Shown here piece after piece: positions 1 to 12,000 of a stretch of DNA of 64,000 bases. The stretch's first letter is position 1. The number at the start of each line of letters is the position of its first letter. The position numbers and the translations under genes were made by a program. The DNA comes from Trogon surrucura. Its lineage: Eukaryota; Chordata; Aves; Trogoniformes; Trogonidae. The stretch is from contig CM036626.1 of the NCBI GenBank assembly GCA_020746105.1, positions 19,023,001 to 19,087,000 of the forward strand, read 5' to 3'. The notes beneath the pieces are model-generated. The model was not told the DNA's origin and searched no databases. It saw only the letters and a list, made by a program, of their open reading frames with translations.

Positions 1-604
1 ACCTTGGAATTGGACAAGAATTTAAAAAGTATAATCCAGTTTGACTAAAAACTCCAAACCCCATTGAATCTACCTCGTCTTGCTGTCCTGTCCTTCCTCA
101 ATAGCTTTTGAGCTGTGTGACTAATTTTAACTAATTTTCAGGGATTGTGTATCCGTTTCAGAAATAAGATTTTTTTTCACCGAGTTCCACAATAATAGAA
201 ATGAAAAGTCTGTGTATGGAACACACACTGCTTTTGTATTGAAAACAGGGGGGGGAAAAAAAACGAGGCAAAATACCTTCATTTGTCCTGTCCCTTTCCT
301 CCTATACAGGAAGGAGATGTTACGAATGCCTCCTTTGTGTGAAAAACTTCTGATGGAGTTCTCACTTTATTAGGCACCAGAGAATCCAACTAGGAGAGGC
401 GAAACCATAAGAAAGCAGGCTTCATTAGTTTCATTGCTCATGGAAGTGCTTGTTAATACAGACACTCCATTTTTAAAATGTGTTTCTCTGAGCACGGAGA
501 CTGTCTGGCGGAATTAAAGCTACGTAGACAATGGGCCCCTTGCCAGTTCAAAGGAACACAAATTAAGGCTCCGATGTTGGTAGCGTTTATGCACACGCTT
601 AATT
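1..604. other. Unique noncoding DNA
   Basis: No exon, RNA gene or recognisable interspersed repeat is seen. The only simple-sequence feature is a run of eight G followed by A-rich sequence near 249-264. Confidence 0.6.
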
Positions 605-883
605 TTACAAACCGGTGGGAGTTGTCATGGATCTGAACTTAAACGCATCCTTAAGTGTTTGCAGGCTGGGGACTACGGAAATAATAAACATCGTTTTGCG
701 ACGCGGTGTATTTGTACTGTGTAAGCTGAGCGTAGCGCTTGAAGATGCACGTTTGGATTTAAGAGGGAAGCGGGCGCTTAAGGATTCTGCAACGAACATA
801 TATAATTCCGATTCTTCTGACGAGTTGGTGCATTCAGTCTGAGCAGTTAAAGTCTGTACAAGTTGCTGTTGCCTAAAAGTCAT
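605..883. other. CpG-dense patch, open on both strands
   Basis: I count 15 CpG dinucleotides between 601 and 840, far more than in the CpG-poor flanks. A plus-strand frame (615-842, 75 codons) and a minus-strand frame (605-883, 92 codons) are both open here. Neither encodes a recognised domain, signal peptide or membrane segment, and I saw no convincing splice context. It could be an unmethylated regulatory element, a recently CpG-decayed repeat, or by chance a short exon. I treat it as noncoding, with function unknown. Confidence 0.4.
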
Positions 884-3719
884 TGGTTACTTTGAGGAGC
901 AATTAGCGGATGCCAAGTTAGTTGTATTTCAGCAACAGCAACATTAGACTCTATAACAGGGGTTAGAAAAAGAATAACAGAGATTTAAAAACAAGGGTGT
1001 GTGCTTGCAAGATCTGCCCAAGTGCAGGGTATTCATTTGCAATGTTTTCCTCCCCACTTTTTCCTTCTCTCTCAGTCCTGTGCTGCATTCAGAAATGAAG
1101 ACTTTGAGAGTGGGCTCTAGAAAAGAGTTTAAGGGAGTACCCAGTGTTCTGTGTGTGAGAAAAGGGATGCTTTCCCTATAGACAAAGACAACCAAGGAAC
1201 AGGAGATGTAAGAAGGGCACACAGGAGGCTCATTGGGGTAGACAAGATGGCAGAAATTCACCATAGAAGCACTCGGATCCTACCTCAAATGAATCAGAAA
1301 CATGCTGCATGTTCCTCCCCGTTTAGGACTCCAGGATGTTATAATTTAAGTCCAAATATCGCAGCATACACTTTTTTTTTTCCTGTGACATTGAACTACT
1401 GCGTACTGCTTGAAAGTAGAAGGGGGCTATTTTTCAAACCCAGAAAGGATGAACAGGTAAGTAAGGCTCCCTAGGAATGGTTTATCATACGAAGCTCTTC
1501 TTCCAGGCAAAATTGATGAAAATGTATGTCAGAGTTGTAGAAATCTTTTCCTGAAGAAAAAACCAAACCAACAGACTTTTAGCCTGACTCTCCTCTCATT
1601 TCCATTAGTATAGATTGGGAATATCTCCCTTGGAATCCCAAGGTAAATTATCATCTGATTTCTGTTAACTCAGTGAGGTAAAACTAATGGAGCAAGAATT
1701 AGACCCTTTCCATTAGCTGCTCTATATCCTTTTACATTTGAAATTAAGATTATACCTTACTGTGCGGCTAATAAAAAAATTACAGCCATTCTGCCCAGTT
1801 GTTTCACTGAGCTTAGTTTTTCTACTGAAGATGATTTCCATCAACATCAGCATGTCTCACACTTTCCATGACGAGTAATTTTTGTATACATCTTGCCTGT
1901 GGATGCCAGAAAACTTGCCACTGCTTCCTTAACACTCTCAGAAAATAGATGCTGTATGAAAACCCACAAAAATCCCAATACCAGACATCTTTTTTTTTTT
2001 TTTCTGAGGCTTCTCAGAATAAATTCAGCATTATCCAAAAAGAGGAAAAAGAGGAAGTGGGGATAGAAAGGGTGGGATGGGTAGAAGAAGCTGTAAATCC
2101 AGATGTCATTTTTGCTTGATTAAGAATTCTTTTAGGACTGAAGAACAGAACATTTTGGAAAAAGCCCTGCAAAATTCAATCTTCAAGGTTGAGGAAAAAA
2201 CCAAAACTACTGACATTCTCCCCCACTTGCTGGGAATAAAGTGAAAAGAAATTTCCCTTGCTATATTTTTTTCATAGACTGCCATTATTATGTTTATATG
2301 CTTGTTTTCCTCCACTGTGTATTTTGGAAAACAACCTCAATCTTTTCAATGGCATCTGCAGAAGGATGCAGAGCTCTCCGTGCGCACATTTTGTAGCTCT
2401 TAGCCTAGTTTGTAGTCCGTGGGATTTTTCTGTGAGTCTGAGCGATTCATTGTGTTGAAGTACCTGGTTTCCATTAAAGTCTGATTAGATTTTAATGCCC
2501 AACTTTCTTAGGCTTCTTAGGAAATCCCAGCTATCAGGCATAAATAATTTCCCAACTACTTCAAACAGGCGCGGCTCGCAATTAAACAGAGCTACTTTCA
2601 GGATAGGAAAGAACTGTTAAATCCTGATCTAAAATGAAGGTGACCCAAGCTTCAGAGAAATTTCAGTGAAAGCCCTAAGTTTGATTAGTTCAGCTGTTGA
2701 CAGCCCGTCCTTCTGGCTACGGTCCTAACAGAGGATTTTAAATATGCACTACAGACAGCGAAACGTCTGACAGCTGCAGAGCACGTGCGCACGAAAGCGT
2801 ACAGACCTTACAGGTACCTGGTTAAACCCAGGTATTTGGGTCTGAAAATGAGTTAGAAGCCAACGTTGCATTGCCTTTGTGTTTTGAAGATGCCCGCTGA
2901 ATAATAAAAAAAAGAAAGAGATGGGAAGCGATGTTTGTGTCTGGGGGCATTAGGAGCACTAGAGACAGGTCCCAAAGGGGAGCGCTGGCTGGTTGACTGC
3001 TGTGTCTCTGAGCAACCTTGATTATTGTAGAACTGCTTTACCTCCCCCAGGTATTTCCACCCGTTTGGAGAGGAAAAATCAGAAGCTTAAACACCAAATA
3101 CGTGTTAGTGCTAGAGGACGGCGCTTACGCTGACGGGAGGAAATGTAAGATGATTTCTGTCATGTGCTTTGGACCTCAAGATAATCTTCCCTACACAATG
3201 AGAGATGATGCTGTAGAAGGAAAAGAAAACCCAGAGCCAGGCTCGTGACATGAGTCGCATGTATAATGCTTCCAGAAAGCCTAGGGAAAAAAAAAATTCG
3301 ATGTGCAAGTTAAAGCAGACAGTAAGTTTTAACTTAGGGGCTAGAACCAGACAGGCAGCAGATTACTCAGTCTTATTCGTGCAATCCCCACACTATATTA
3401 CAGCGTCTATATATTTTATACTGGTGGACTGCTCTTTTTGAATGATATCTCCGAGGTATTAGGCATTGGCAACAACAGGCAAGCAAGGGCTGGCTTTGGG
3501 TTGTTTTTGTCCGTAATCATCATCATTATGGCTACTACATCAAAATCCCACTTCACCTTCTTGTCTCTTCTGTCTCTTGTTATTACGGCTTCTTAGGGGG
3601 ATCAGAGCAATGTTACCTTTCCTATCTTACAGCTTATTTTAGGGATCTTACTGCAGCACTACTGCAGCAATAAATAATATTTATTAACCATAAAAGCAAC
3701 AAAAATTATTATAAACTTT
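884..3719. other. Unique noncoding DNA with scattered motifs
   Basis: No gene is supported. There is a T14 run at 1990-2003. A stretch around 2681-2703 joins a homeodomain-type core (TGATTAG), an E-box (CAGCTG) and TGACAG, the MEIS/TGIF type. A canonical E-box CACGTG lies at 2782-2787 in a small CpG-bearing patch (about 2740-2810). These are motif matches only. Confidence 0.5.
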
Positions 3720-3778
3720 GATCCTGCTTCCAGTGAAATCAGTGGTAAAACTGTCATTGATTTCCAGCCAGCAGGAGC
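3720..3778. repeat. Ancient palindromic interspersed repeat (sauropsid type)
   Basis: Two arms of about 26 bp (3720-3745 and 3753-3778) are imperfect reverse complements around a 7-bp spacer (TAAAACT). Both ends read GATCCTGC / GCAGGAGC. The layout of a CCTGC end, a GAAATCA-type inner arm and an AAAACT spacer resembles the degenerate palindromes built on a 'gatcctgctcccattgaa'-like unit that I recall as abundant in turtle and crocodilian genomes. The class (nonautonomous DNA transposon or other) is not settled. The copy is degenerate, so it is old. Confidence 0.5.
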
Positions 3779-5427
3779 TTCAGAGGTTTTTTTTCATCCT
3801 CTTTACAAAGTAAAGACAGCGGACTTATCCTTAAACATTAATCTTGAGACACAAAACTGAGTTCAGCAACAAAACATTCAAGACTTTTCAGGCATGAAAT
3901 GACGGTAAAATTTAAAAACGTTAAAGCCAGCGAGATATTCTCTCATGATATTGGGCTAACTATTACAGTTTCTTTTCCACTTTCTTTTTGTATTTTTCTT
4001 CCATTGTCCTTCCCAGGAGAAAGCTTCCATCATTTCTCTTGCGGAGATCACCATTTCCTTCTTAACCATTGTGCGTGTTCTCTCCAGATACCGAAGATGG
4101 GATAGAAACAGTTCTTGGTCTTAACGTTTTCAGCCTAGGAATAACCAGTTGCTGCTTATTTCAGAACACAGTGTTTTAACATCTCCAGATCTGATTTCTA
4201 ATCTATGGACTATACATGAGAATAGTAAAGCCCTCTGAATTTTAGATCAAACCACTACAATCACTCTCTGTCACATTAGACAACATAGGCTGAGCAGCTT
4301 TACTCAGCGATTTGTTCATCAAGCCCATCTTTAGCTGCACTTTCTTAGAGTTGACTGCTTTTGATTCAAGGGTATCGTGGAGCAGAAAGCCCATTTAATT
4401 CCAAGATAAGTTATTTTAATGGCTAGAAACGTTCATTTCAAATTTGAATTAGCCTCACTTCAGCAAAATCTTTTTAATATCGTTTTTTCCCTGCTAGATC
4501 AAAGACTTGTTTACCATCACAATTTCCTCGTTCATCACTGGAATAGAGCCCGCTCTTAGACAGGCGTGAGAGATGTGAGCCTGCAAGGCACCATAAGAAG
4601 CTTCTACTGACACAGAACCAATATTTACAGTGGAGCTATGATAATATGCCCCAATAGCAAATCTGTCCTGGGATATGGATATTATTTAATGGTTCATTAT
4701 GCCATTCTTGCAGGCCCTGTGGAAAGAAAGACAAAATGTAAAGGAACCATGTTGACTCATCATCTTTATTAATTACAGCTCTTTGGGAACTTTACGATTA
4801 TTTGGATGGAATCTGCATCCTGTAGCCACTGTTTCTGTTGCCGGGCTGCCGTCAGCATGTCTATCTCTCCACATTTAATCCCTCCTGCCTTTTAATTCCA
4901 GTAGTGTGCTTCTTTGTGTGGTAAAGAATGCATGGGAGGTGACAGAAAGTGCTGCTCTTGTCACACCATCCCAAATTCACCTTGTTGTTGAGTCCCACCT
5001 GAAGAGCTCTCGCTGAGGGATGTAAAAGACAGATTGAAACTCTGGCTTCTGTGATTCATCTTCTTTCTTTGAATATCATGAATTTCTCTCCATTACAAGC
5101 GACATCTGTCTTACCATGCCAGACCCAAGCAAACAGCTGGGAGAAGCCAGCCATGAAACTTCGGGACAAACATGCAATGTTCTCCCCAGAAATGCAGATC
5201 CCAGTTGCTGTGATTCATTGGTTATAAGAAAAGGTCTGCACTATCTTTTCCGGTGGGGGTCTCCAAACACTTCACATCAGTCTACCGTCTGTCTCGGGCT
5301 TTACGGTGGCTTTGCTATTGCTCAAGTTGAGGAAACTATGATAGTCTTTTCCCAGCAAAGTCTTAAATTAAAATAAAATGCACTCTCCTGTGATTGCAGA
5401 GAAGTAATACTAGTGCTACAGTGCAGA
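3779..5427. other. Unique noncoding DNA
   Basis: No gene or repeat is recognised. The 86-codon frame at 5116-5376 has no recognisable domain and is not supported as an exon. Confidence 0.55.
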
Positions 5428-5512
5428 GTCATTGAATGTCTTAAGTTGGAAGGGAAGCTGGAGATCATCTAATCCAGCCTCCTTGCCATACAAGGCATGG
5501 AGGGGAACTGAG
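5428..5512 (-). mobile_element. CR1 LINE 3'-end fragment
   Basis: Read on the plus strand, the order is a TCATTGAAT block, then AGTTGGAAGGGA, GAGATCATCTAATCCAGCC, then CTTGCCAT...GGCATGGAGGG. This is the reverse complement of the CR1 3' untranslated region, which in birds ends with repeats of ATTCTATG. The element is 5'-truncated, as is usual for CR1, and diverged. The left boundary is close to the 3' end; the right boundary is uncertain and may extend tens of bases further. It encodes nothing. Confidence 0.75.
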
Positions 5513-7213
5513 GTGGTGGCGCAGGAGTCGGAGCCAGGGTGAGCAGGGATCAGTGTCCAACCGACCTTACCGGCTTGTTCATCCAACTGGGACATCATCG
5601 GCATTCCAAAGCCAAAGAGAAGGAGAAAACCAGCAGCTGTAAAGAAAAACAGCACCTCTTTTTCTCCCCAGCTTCACAGCTCAACATCATCTGTGCTTGA
5701 AATTTCACGGGCTGCATTTCCGAAAGGGAAGAAAACTACTTCTTTTTCTTTTAAATGGGCACGACTCGTGAAAAAAAGGTGGAACTTTAAGTCAAAGACA
5801 CGCTGCTAACTACTATGCTGGACCAGGGTCCCAGCCCACAGGTGTTTTGAGGACTGTTCCTATGTGGAATTCATACGCAGTTATTTTCAGGGAAGGGAAT
5901 TCTGCCGCGTCTTTGCCATTATCAGCTCTGTCTTCTGGTCGGTTGACAGGCAATCTCAAACCCTGGGGAAGGGAATGTGGATAGAACATTTTCTTATTTT
6001 GACATAGAAAATATTGCGCCGCAGCACTATCTAGTAATGGAAAAAGAAAAGAAAGAACGGTTGTTGTGATGTGTATGTGAATAAATCAGCATGCTGCTTC
6101 ATCTCTTTGCAAACACACCAACTTTGACTGACATGGAGACACCCATTTTACTCAAGTGTTTGCCTCAGAATGCTCTCAACCTTGCTTAAGGAGTACTTAA
6201 AAGAAATGACAGGTATTTAGACACTTACACATACTCTTTAAAAACTAGAGCAAGAGAAGTGACTTTGGATCTGTACTGGAATGCAGCATTTGAGATAAAG
6301 ATAAGAGCTGAATTTTTAAAATAGCAAATTCACTTTTGTGCCTATATTAATTGCAAAAGCAATTTATGTTTGGAATAATTGTCCTATGCTTTTTTTTTTT
6401 CCTGCTATGCACAAATATGCAGAAAAAAAAAGAGCAAAATAAATGGAGGTTTCTAAGAACTAGCTTAAATGCCAAAACACAGTTTACAGATATTTTCATG
6501 AATGAAAAACAGTTTGTGGCAGAGAATTAATTTCCTTCCTTTCCTTTCCATGTGACATCTTTTTCCTCTTATGCTGCAACTGTGCTTATGTGCTTCCCAT
6601 GCAAAGCGATCGGACTAAAGAAGTGACATGGAACCAAACACTAATTAAGGAATATATTCATTTAGAAGGATTCTGCTTTGACAGTACTGTCTTACAATGC
6701 CCCAAACGTTGTAGTTGATGTAAGTAAGACTTTCTCTTTAAATTTTGCAGTGCAAAATTGTCTTTTTAAAAGAAATTTATGGCAATGCGCTGCCTAGAAC
6801 TCTGGCTTCACAGTGATGTACGTGATTTAATATGTCATGTTTTAATAGGCAAGCCATTTACCTACTTCAATATGAACTCTGTCTACCATGTAATGTATTT
6901 ATTTTAGCATAGTCTATGGCATCTCTTGCCCAGGATATATGTTTCAATTACATTTCAGTTCAAAACACATCCACTGCAAGAGTGTTCATACTCCAGATCT
7001 TGAGTAATGAAACATTTTAAGTGCTGGAGAGCCCAGTCTTGAAATCTTTATACAGGCGATCTCCAACAAGGGCAACCATTTCTCTCAGCAACTTTGATCA
7101 ATACCCCAATATGCCAGACTGAAAAGCTTTAGCAGGCATGTGGATCCCTTCTGTTCCTATCAATAAAATATGTAATTAATTGAAAATTGAAAATGTGATT
7201 AATTTGGGTTTGA
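5513..7213. other. Unique noncoding DNA
   Basis: No gene, RNA or clear interspersed repeat is recognised. The sequence has AT-rich stretches and short homopolymer runs near 6388-6400 and 6421-6431. Confidence 0.55.
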
Positions 7214-7236
7214 TTTTTTTTGTTTGTTTGTTTATT
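7214..7236. repeat. Short T-rich/(TTTG)n microsatellite
   Basis: A T run passes into three to four TTTG units. It is imperfect and short, with no associated element. Confidence 0.7.
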
Positions 7237-10200
7237 TTGTCAGCCATGGATTCAGATGGGTGTGGATCTGGCCAATATCTGGCATGAGACAGAGAAGCTC
7301 CAGTAAGTCTTGTAAAACCAGATTGAGTCTTTGATCTAGAAGGCAGAGATGGCTGCAAAATGAGATAGCTCATGAACACCAGCTGGTGGATTTACTTTAT
7401 ATACATCAAGTACCTCTGGTGCAAGTACTAGTTTAGCATGTTAATTAAGTCAGAAGTCTCTAACATCTAAGTTAGAGTGCAAAGTGACATTACGACGCGA
7501 CCTTGGCTCACCTGGACACAGGAGACGTGAGGTGTCTCCACGGCAGGAGCCGACCAAGCTGGTCCCATTTCTATCCCAGCACAGCTCCCGGGGCCAGGAG
7601 GAGCCAAGGAAATCCAAAACCAGGGGAGGCCAGACACACAAAAAAACCCAGCCTGATTTTCTACACTCTTACAGCAGTTTTATGCCAGTGTAAATCCGTG
7701 GGTGGCTCTGCAATAGCAAAAGCTGTTGGGGGAAAAATAAGCTTGAAAAAGACTTAAGGATTGGAACAATTTATACTGCGTCACGTCCTGAGCTGGCTTT
7801 AGAGACTCAGGTTGAGACAGGGCACTGCATTAATGTCAGGGAGAAACCCTTTATCACCGTAACCTATTAGCGAAGCTGCTAAATCTGAAGCCTCCCAAAA
7901 CTGAGAATAAACGTGTTTTAATCTGATTTTTTTTTTTTTCCTGCAGCTGCAATTAATCCAAAGGGCTTCTTAAGTAAATGTTAAAAAAAAGTTGCAAATT
8001 GCAGTGCTGCATTCTTGGTATGGCCATTGGATTTTTGTTCACAAAACTTATTTCCTGCCAGAGTTAAAACCTGGACCAAGTGAAAATAATCCAGTAAAGA
8101 GGAGCAATAGATACAGATATATGAGATTTATATGCTTTCGACATTAACAGAGCTTCTATTATAGATCCCTATTAATCAGGCATTCCATCAATATAAAGTT
8201 TTCCATTAAATTCAAAGAGGAACTCTAGCGAGTGTAATCATAGAGCTTGTTTAATACAGTGCAATGATGCCAACATTTCCATCTCATCTATCTAGCTGCA
8301 GAGCTTTTTTTCCTACTGAGCTCATCACTGGAGTAGTTGAACAGCTCAGTGACAGCGTGGAAAATTCTCCCGAATATCTACAGGGGAAAAAAAAAAAAGT
8401 GCTTTTCTCTGACTTTCACCAGTTTTAAATCAAAACCAAGACATAGCAGAATGGTGAATTACAAGTTTCAGTAGAGATGTTTACAGTTTTTCTGGGTCCA
8501 CAGCTCACCAGCTTAAGATGTGTCTCATATGTAGCTGTAGAGGTTCTCCTTCATACTTTTGATTTTTCAGGTGGCATCTGGGCACTTCACAGGAGCAGAA
8601 GTGAAAAGCTGTGGTGCCCAGGATGAGGCAGAAATGGAAAAAAAAAGTGTTTGTTCATTTTTTAAAAGTATTTCTGTGCTTTTTATGTTTTTTTATTGTC
8701 CAGTATCGATATAGCAGAGGAGGGAAGAGGCTAAAACAAGCCAAACCCCCCCCCAAAATGGAAGGGATTGAGTATTTCAGATCTCGTAATGCAGTGCTGT
8801 TGAAGAAAACAACCTTTTTGAAGGAAACATTATACAGTCTTGTTAAAATTAAATAGTGGATATTGAGTTGGATTAGACATGAGAGAGGTGAAAATGAAAT
8901 GGAACGGCATAGGGAAGAGGGATGTTTAACTCACTCGGCTTCGCTGGCAAGAAGTCGATGAGGAGAAAAGCGCCTCAGGGATCATTAGGCTCCTGGAGAG
9001 TTTCTGTTGCCTTGATTATAAGGGATGTTAAGCAAGATGTGGAAGTGGGATAGAAGCTTCTCCAACTCTGAGGGCTTCTGAGGCTGGCGGCTTCTACAAG
9101 GGTCCAAGGATCCCCATTACATTTTTTTCTTTTTTTCCCCATTAAAAAAACCCTGATATTTTCCATTTCGTTCACATCTCAGGCCATTTTGTTGGTGTGT
9201 CCCTGGTGGAGTTTTGTCCCGTTCAGTCTTGTTTTCTTCATGCAAAACATCTGGGGCTTGAATCTCTCTCCTCTGCTTTGGCATCTTCAGCTTCCTGTCA
9301 CAAAGAGCATCTCCAAAGAAGTTGGATTCATCGTTCTTTCATCCCAGAAAGAAATGAAAGCAAGCAGTGAAACATTGCATATGAAAAACGAAACAATATC
9401 CTGTGTTCTAGTTGATCTTCGGTAAGATTTATAGTGCATTTTCAGTATCACTGATATTACAGCACAGTCCAGGAAGGCTCTTCTATGCTACGTATTATAT
9501 TTCTGGTATAGCTGCTATCCCCAAGCCAGTAGATTGCCAGGATTGCAAATTATATTGCAAATAATAGAACTCTCTGTGCCAGCCCCGCACATTTTTGGTT
9601 GCTCCAGCTCCTTTTTCAACCCACGCTTCCCAGCCCTGGGTCACCAGCTTCCCCAGCTGGGCTGGTGGCAGTGTCACAGGCCAGAAGGCTTGACACCAAG
9701 TGCAGACGCAGCAGGTGAAGTGGAGAACCGAAGCCTCCTGAGCATTTCCAGGGGCTGGAGGAACATCTGAGGCAGCAGAGGAGTTTGCGTACAGGTGACC
9801 GTATTTCTTACGGGGCTCAAGGCCTGTTGCACAGTCCCAGCGAGGTGAGCATCCCCGTCGTTAGATGAAATACAAACAGTCAGGCAGATGAAGCAGAAAA
9901 TACGGCAGACACGAGTGAAAGGTTCAGAACCAATTTATTTTCCGCTGCTGAAGATCATCACATGCGCCTGGCTCATCTCGGTGCCGTGCTCCACCACTCA
10001 CGAGTTGCACGCTCACCCTTCAGCAGAGAAACCTATTTATTTGGTCCGCGTTGAGTTTATGGATTCTGTCTGGACGGACAAGAATTGATACTGGGAGACA
10101 CATAAACCATTATATGTCCTCTCTTTTGAGGCTTGAGCACGGCTGATCTGGACTGTCTGATCTAATACCATAGTTTCCCCATCAGGAGTAACTGCAGTCA

Positions 10201-11100
10201 TGCAAATGGAGTTTGAGAGAAAGCAAGTCCAGGAGGAGACAGAGTTGAATAGCCAAGGAAGGGTCTAACATTTTCAACAGAGGAATAAAATATTTACTCT
10301 TTCCTTACATCTCTCTCTTCTTCCTGTGCCAGTTCCATGTCTTTCTGCAGACTGACATGCAGACAATGAGGTTTCTTTTCAGGAAAGTGTAATATTTCTT
10401 CCCCAGAACAACTCCTGCGCTTCAAGTTAGATATGTTCTTAAAGGCATCCTTGACTCATGACCCAAGATATCATTTGTCAATGAAAACCTCTCTCCTTCT
10501 ATTTCTCTTTTGGAGCTAATAAGGCTGTGCATTTACACAGCAGATTCAATACATCTCAAAACCCTCAGTCTGAGAGCAGTACATTATTTCCTGTCTTTCA
10601 AAGGCTTTTTAGACCAGAATATAATAGAGTGTCTTTTAGCAAGTACTCCCCCAAAAGTAAGAAAAGTCGGCATAGCGTAGACTTTGCTATCAATGTGTTA
10701 AGCAATTGAGCTGAAACCCGGGTTCCTCTCACAAGCTGTGTTTTCAGCAGGGAAAAGGTGTATTCTTAAATCATGAGGCAATGAACAGAAAGTTAAATCA
10801 CAGTGACAGCAAAATGTAGTTTAATTCAAAGTTAGCAGGTCAAGAAGGGCTATGAAGGATCCTCGCATTTACCCCGAGCTATTAATTTAGATAAAACCTG
10901 CTAGCCTCAGTCCTCAAGGATTTTATTTTTCATGTTTCTGCCCACACAAATGAAGAAATTTTTTTTTTTTTAGTTTTTCTTCTCTGAGACATAAGTTTTA
11001 ATTGACTGGTCTAACTTAGTGGCATGGACTGTATTACTCAGAAAATGTCCGTGTTTGGGCACCACAGCCAGAAGTTTAGGAAAAAAAGCCTCAGTTTATG
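7237..11100. other. Noncoding DNA with two GC-richer patches
   Basis: No exon is supported. Slightly GC-richer stretches lie at about 7490-7640 and 9560-9780. Simple runs are A12 (8387-8398) and C9 (8746-8754). A perfect octamer ATGCAAAT (POU-type site) sits at 10200-10207. The stretch 7657-7700 carries inverted TACACT/AGTGTAAA units that could be a fragment of an old palindromic repeat, but it is too weak to call. Confidence 0.5.
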
Positions 11101-11129
11101 TACATATATATATATATTTACATATATAT
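11101..11129. repeat. (TA)n microsatellite
   Basis: Alternating TA dinucleotides are interrupted once by TTTACA. The tract is short and imperfect, and the overlapping open frames are a by-product of it. Confidence 0.7.
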
Positions 11130-11941
11130 CCCATTCCCTCTTTTTCCCAGTGTACGTCTTTCCATTCCCACACAACAGTGCCAACAGTTGTGCCAGGCTG
11201 CAGCTCCATCGCTTCCAGCCCAGGGCTCCCGAAAGCCCTCCGTGACGCACTGTCTGCAGCACCCGTGAAGACACATGGCAGCTGCCAGCATCTGTCCCTT
11301 GAGCTCCCCAGAGAACAATGAAGCAAATAATTTCTTTAATTATTTATCAGGGGCTGCTTCCTCGGTCAATAAATTTGTTTTGCTGTCTCCTGAAGGCCTG
11401 GCTTTCTACTTTATTAGGTTCCTCTTCCATATGCATTTGAAATATGTTTTATTATTCATATTAATATCTACTGCAAGCTTCCTTTCCTTTTCTGCTTTTC
11501 TTTTTATCATCAATTTTATTTTATTCTGTAAGCTTTTTGTTGCTTTTCTTTCCGTGCTTGATGTTTTATGAGACACGACCTTTAATTAACCTTTTAACCA
11601 CTCTTCTTGTTTTCTTCCTTCCCCTGTCTTTACATTGGAAAAAAAACTTTGCATATGTATTATTTTAATTGACCACCGAGTCATTTAATTCCCTATCTAT
11701 TGTCAGGATTTGACTTGAGGGAAGAACTGGACTATTCTTTTGAGCGAAACTCCTGCAAATAAGCACATTTGCCGTTTTGTAATGAACTATTTTAATCAAC
11801 AGCTGTGAAATGGCCAATAAAACGAATTTGTATTCAGGGCTCGTGCAGTTGGAGAGAAGATTCAGGAATTAGAAAAAAAAAGAACCAAATGAGACTCTTT
11901 CTTGCCTTACTGAAGTGGTGCCTGGTTTTGGCTAAACTCTC
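11130..11941. other. AT-rich unique noncoding DNA
   Basis: This is AT-rich, repeat-free sequence, mostly complex rather than simple. It includes an ATATGCATTTGAAAT stretch near 11430 and a CCAAT pentamer at 11814-11818. No exon is supported. The absence of repeats and simple sequence would fit a conserved noncoding element, but conservation cannot be judged from one genome. Confidence 0.4.
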
Positions 11942-12000
11942 CAGCTGCCAGAAGGCAAAATGACCTTTTACTTCCCCCCCACCCCCCATTTTGGCAGCTG
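11942..12000. repeat. Imperfect inverted repeat flanking a C-rich run
   Basis: The left arm starts CAGCTGCCA and ends AAAATG at 11962. The right arm (11987-12000) is CATTTTGGCAGCTG. The outer eight or nine bases and the inner AAAATG pair, with a 7-base bulge in the left arm. The loop contains an interrupted C run (C8-A-C6). It could fold as a bulged hairpin or be chance. Confidence 0.45.

Noticed and set aside
7657-7700. Inverted TACACT/AGTGTA units like an old palindromic repeat
   Set aside because: Only about eight pairing bases; family match is too weak.
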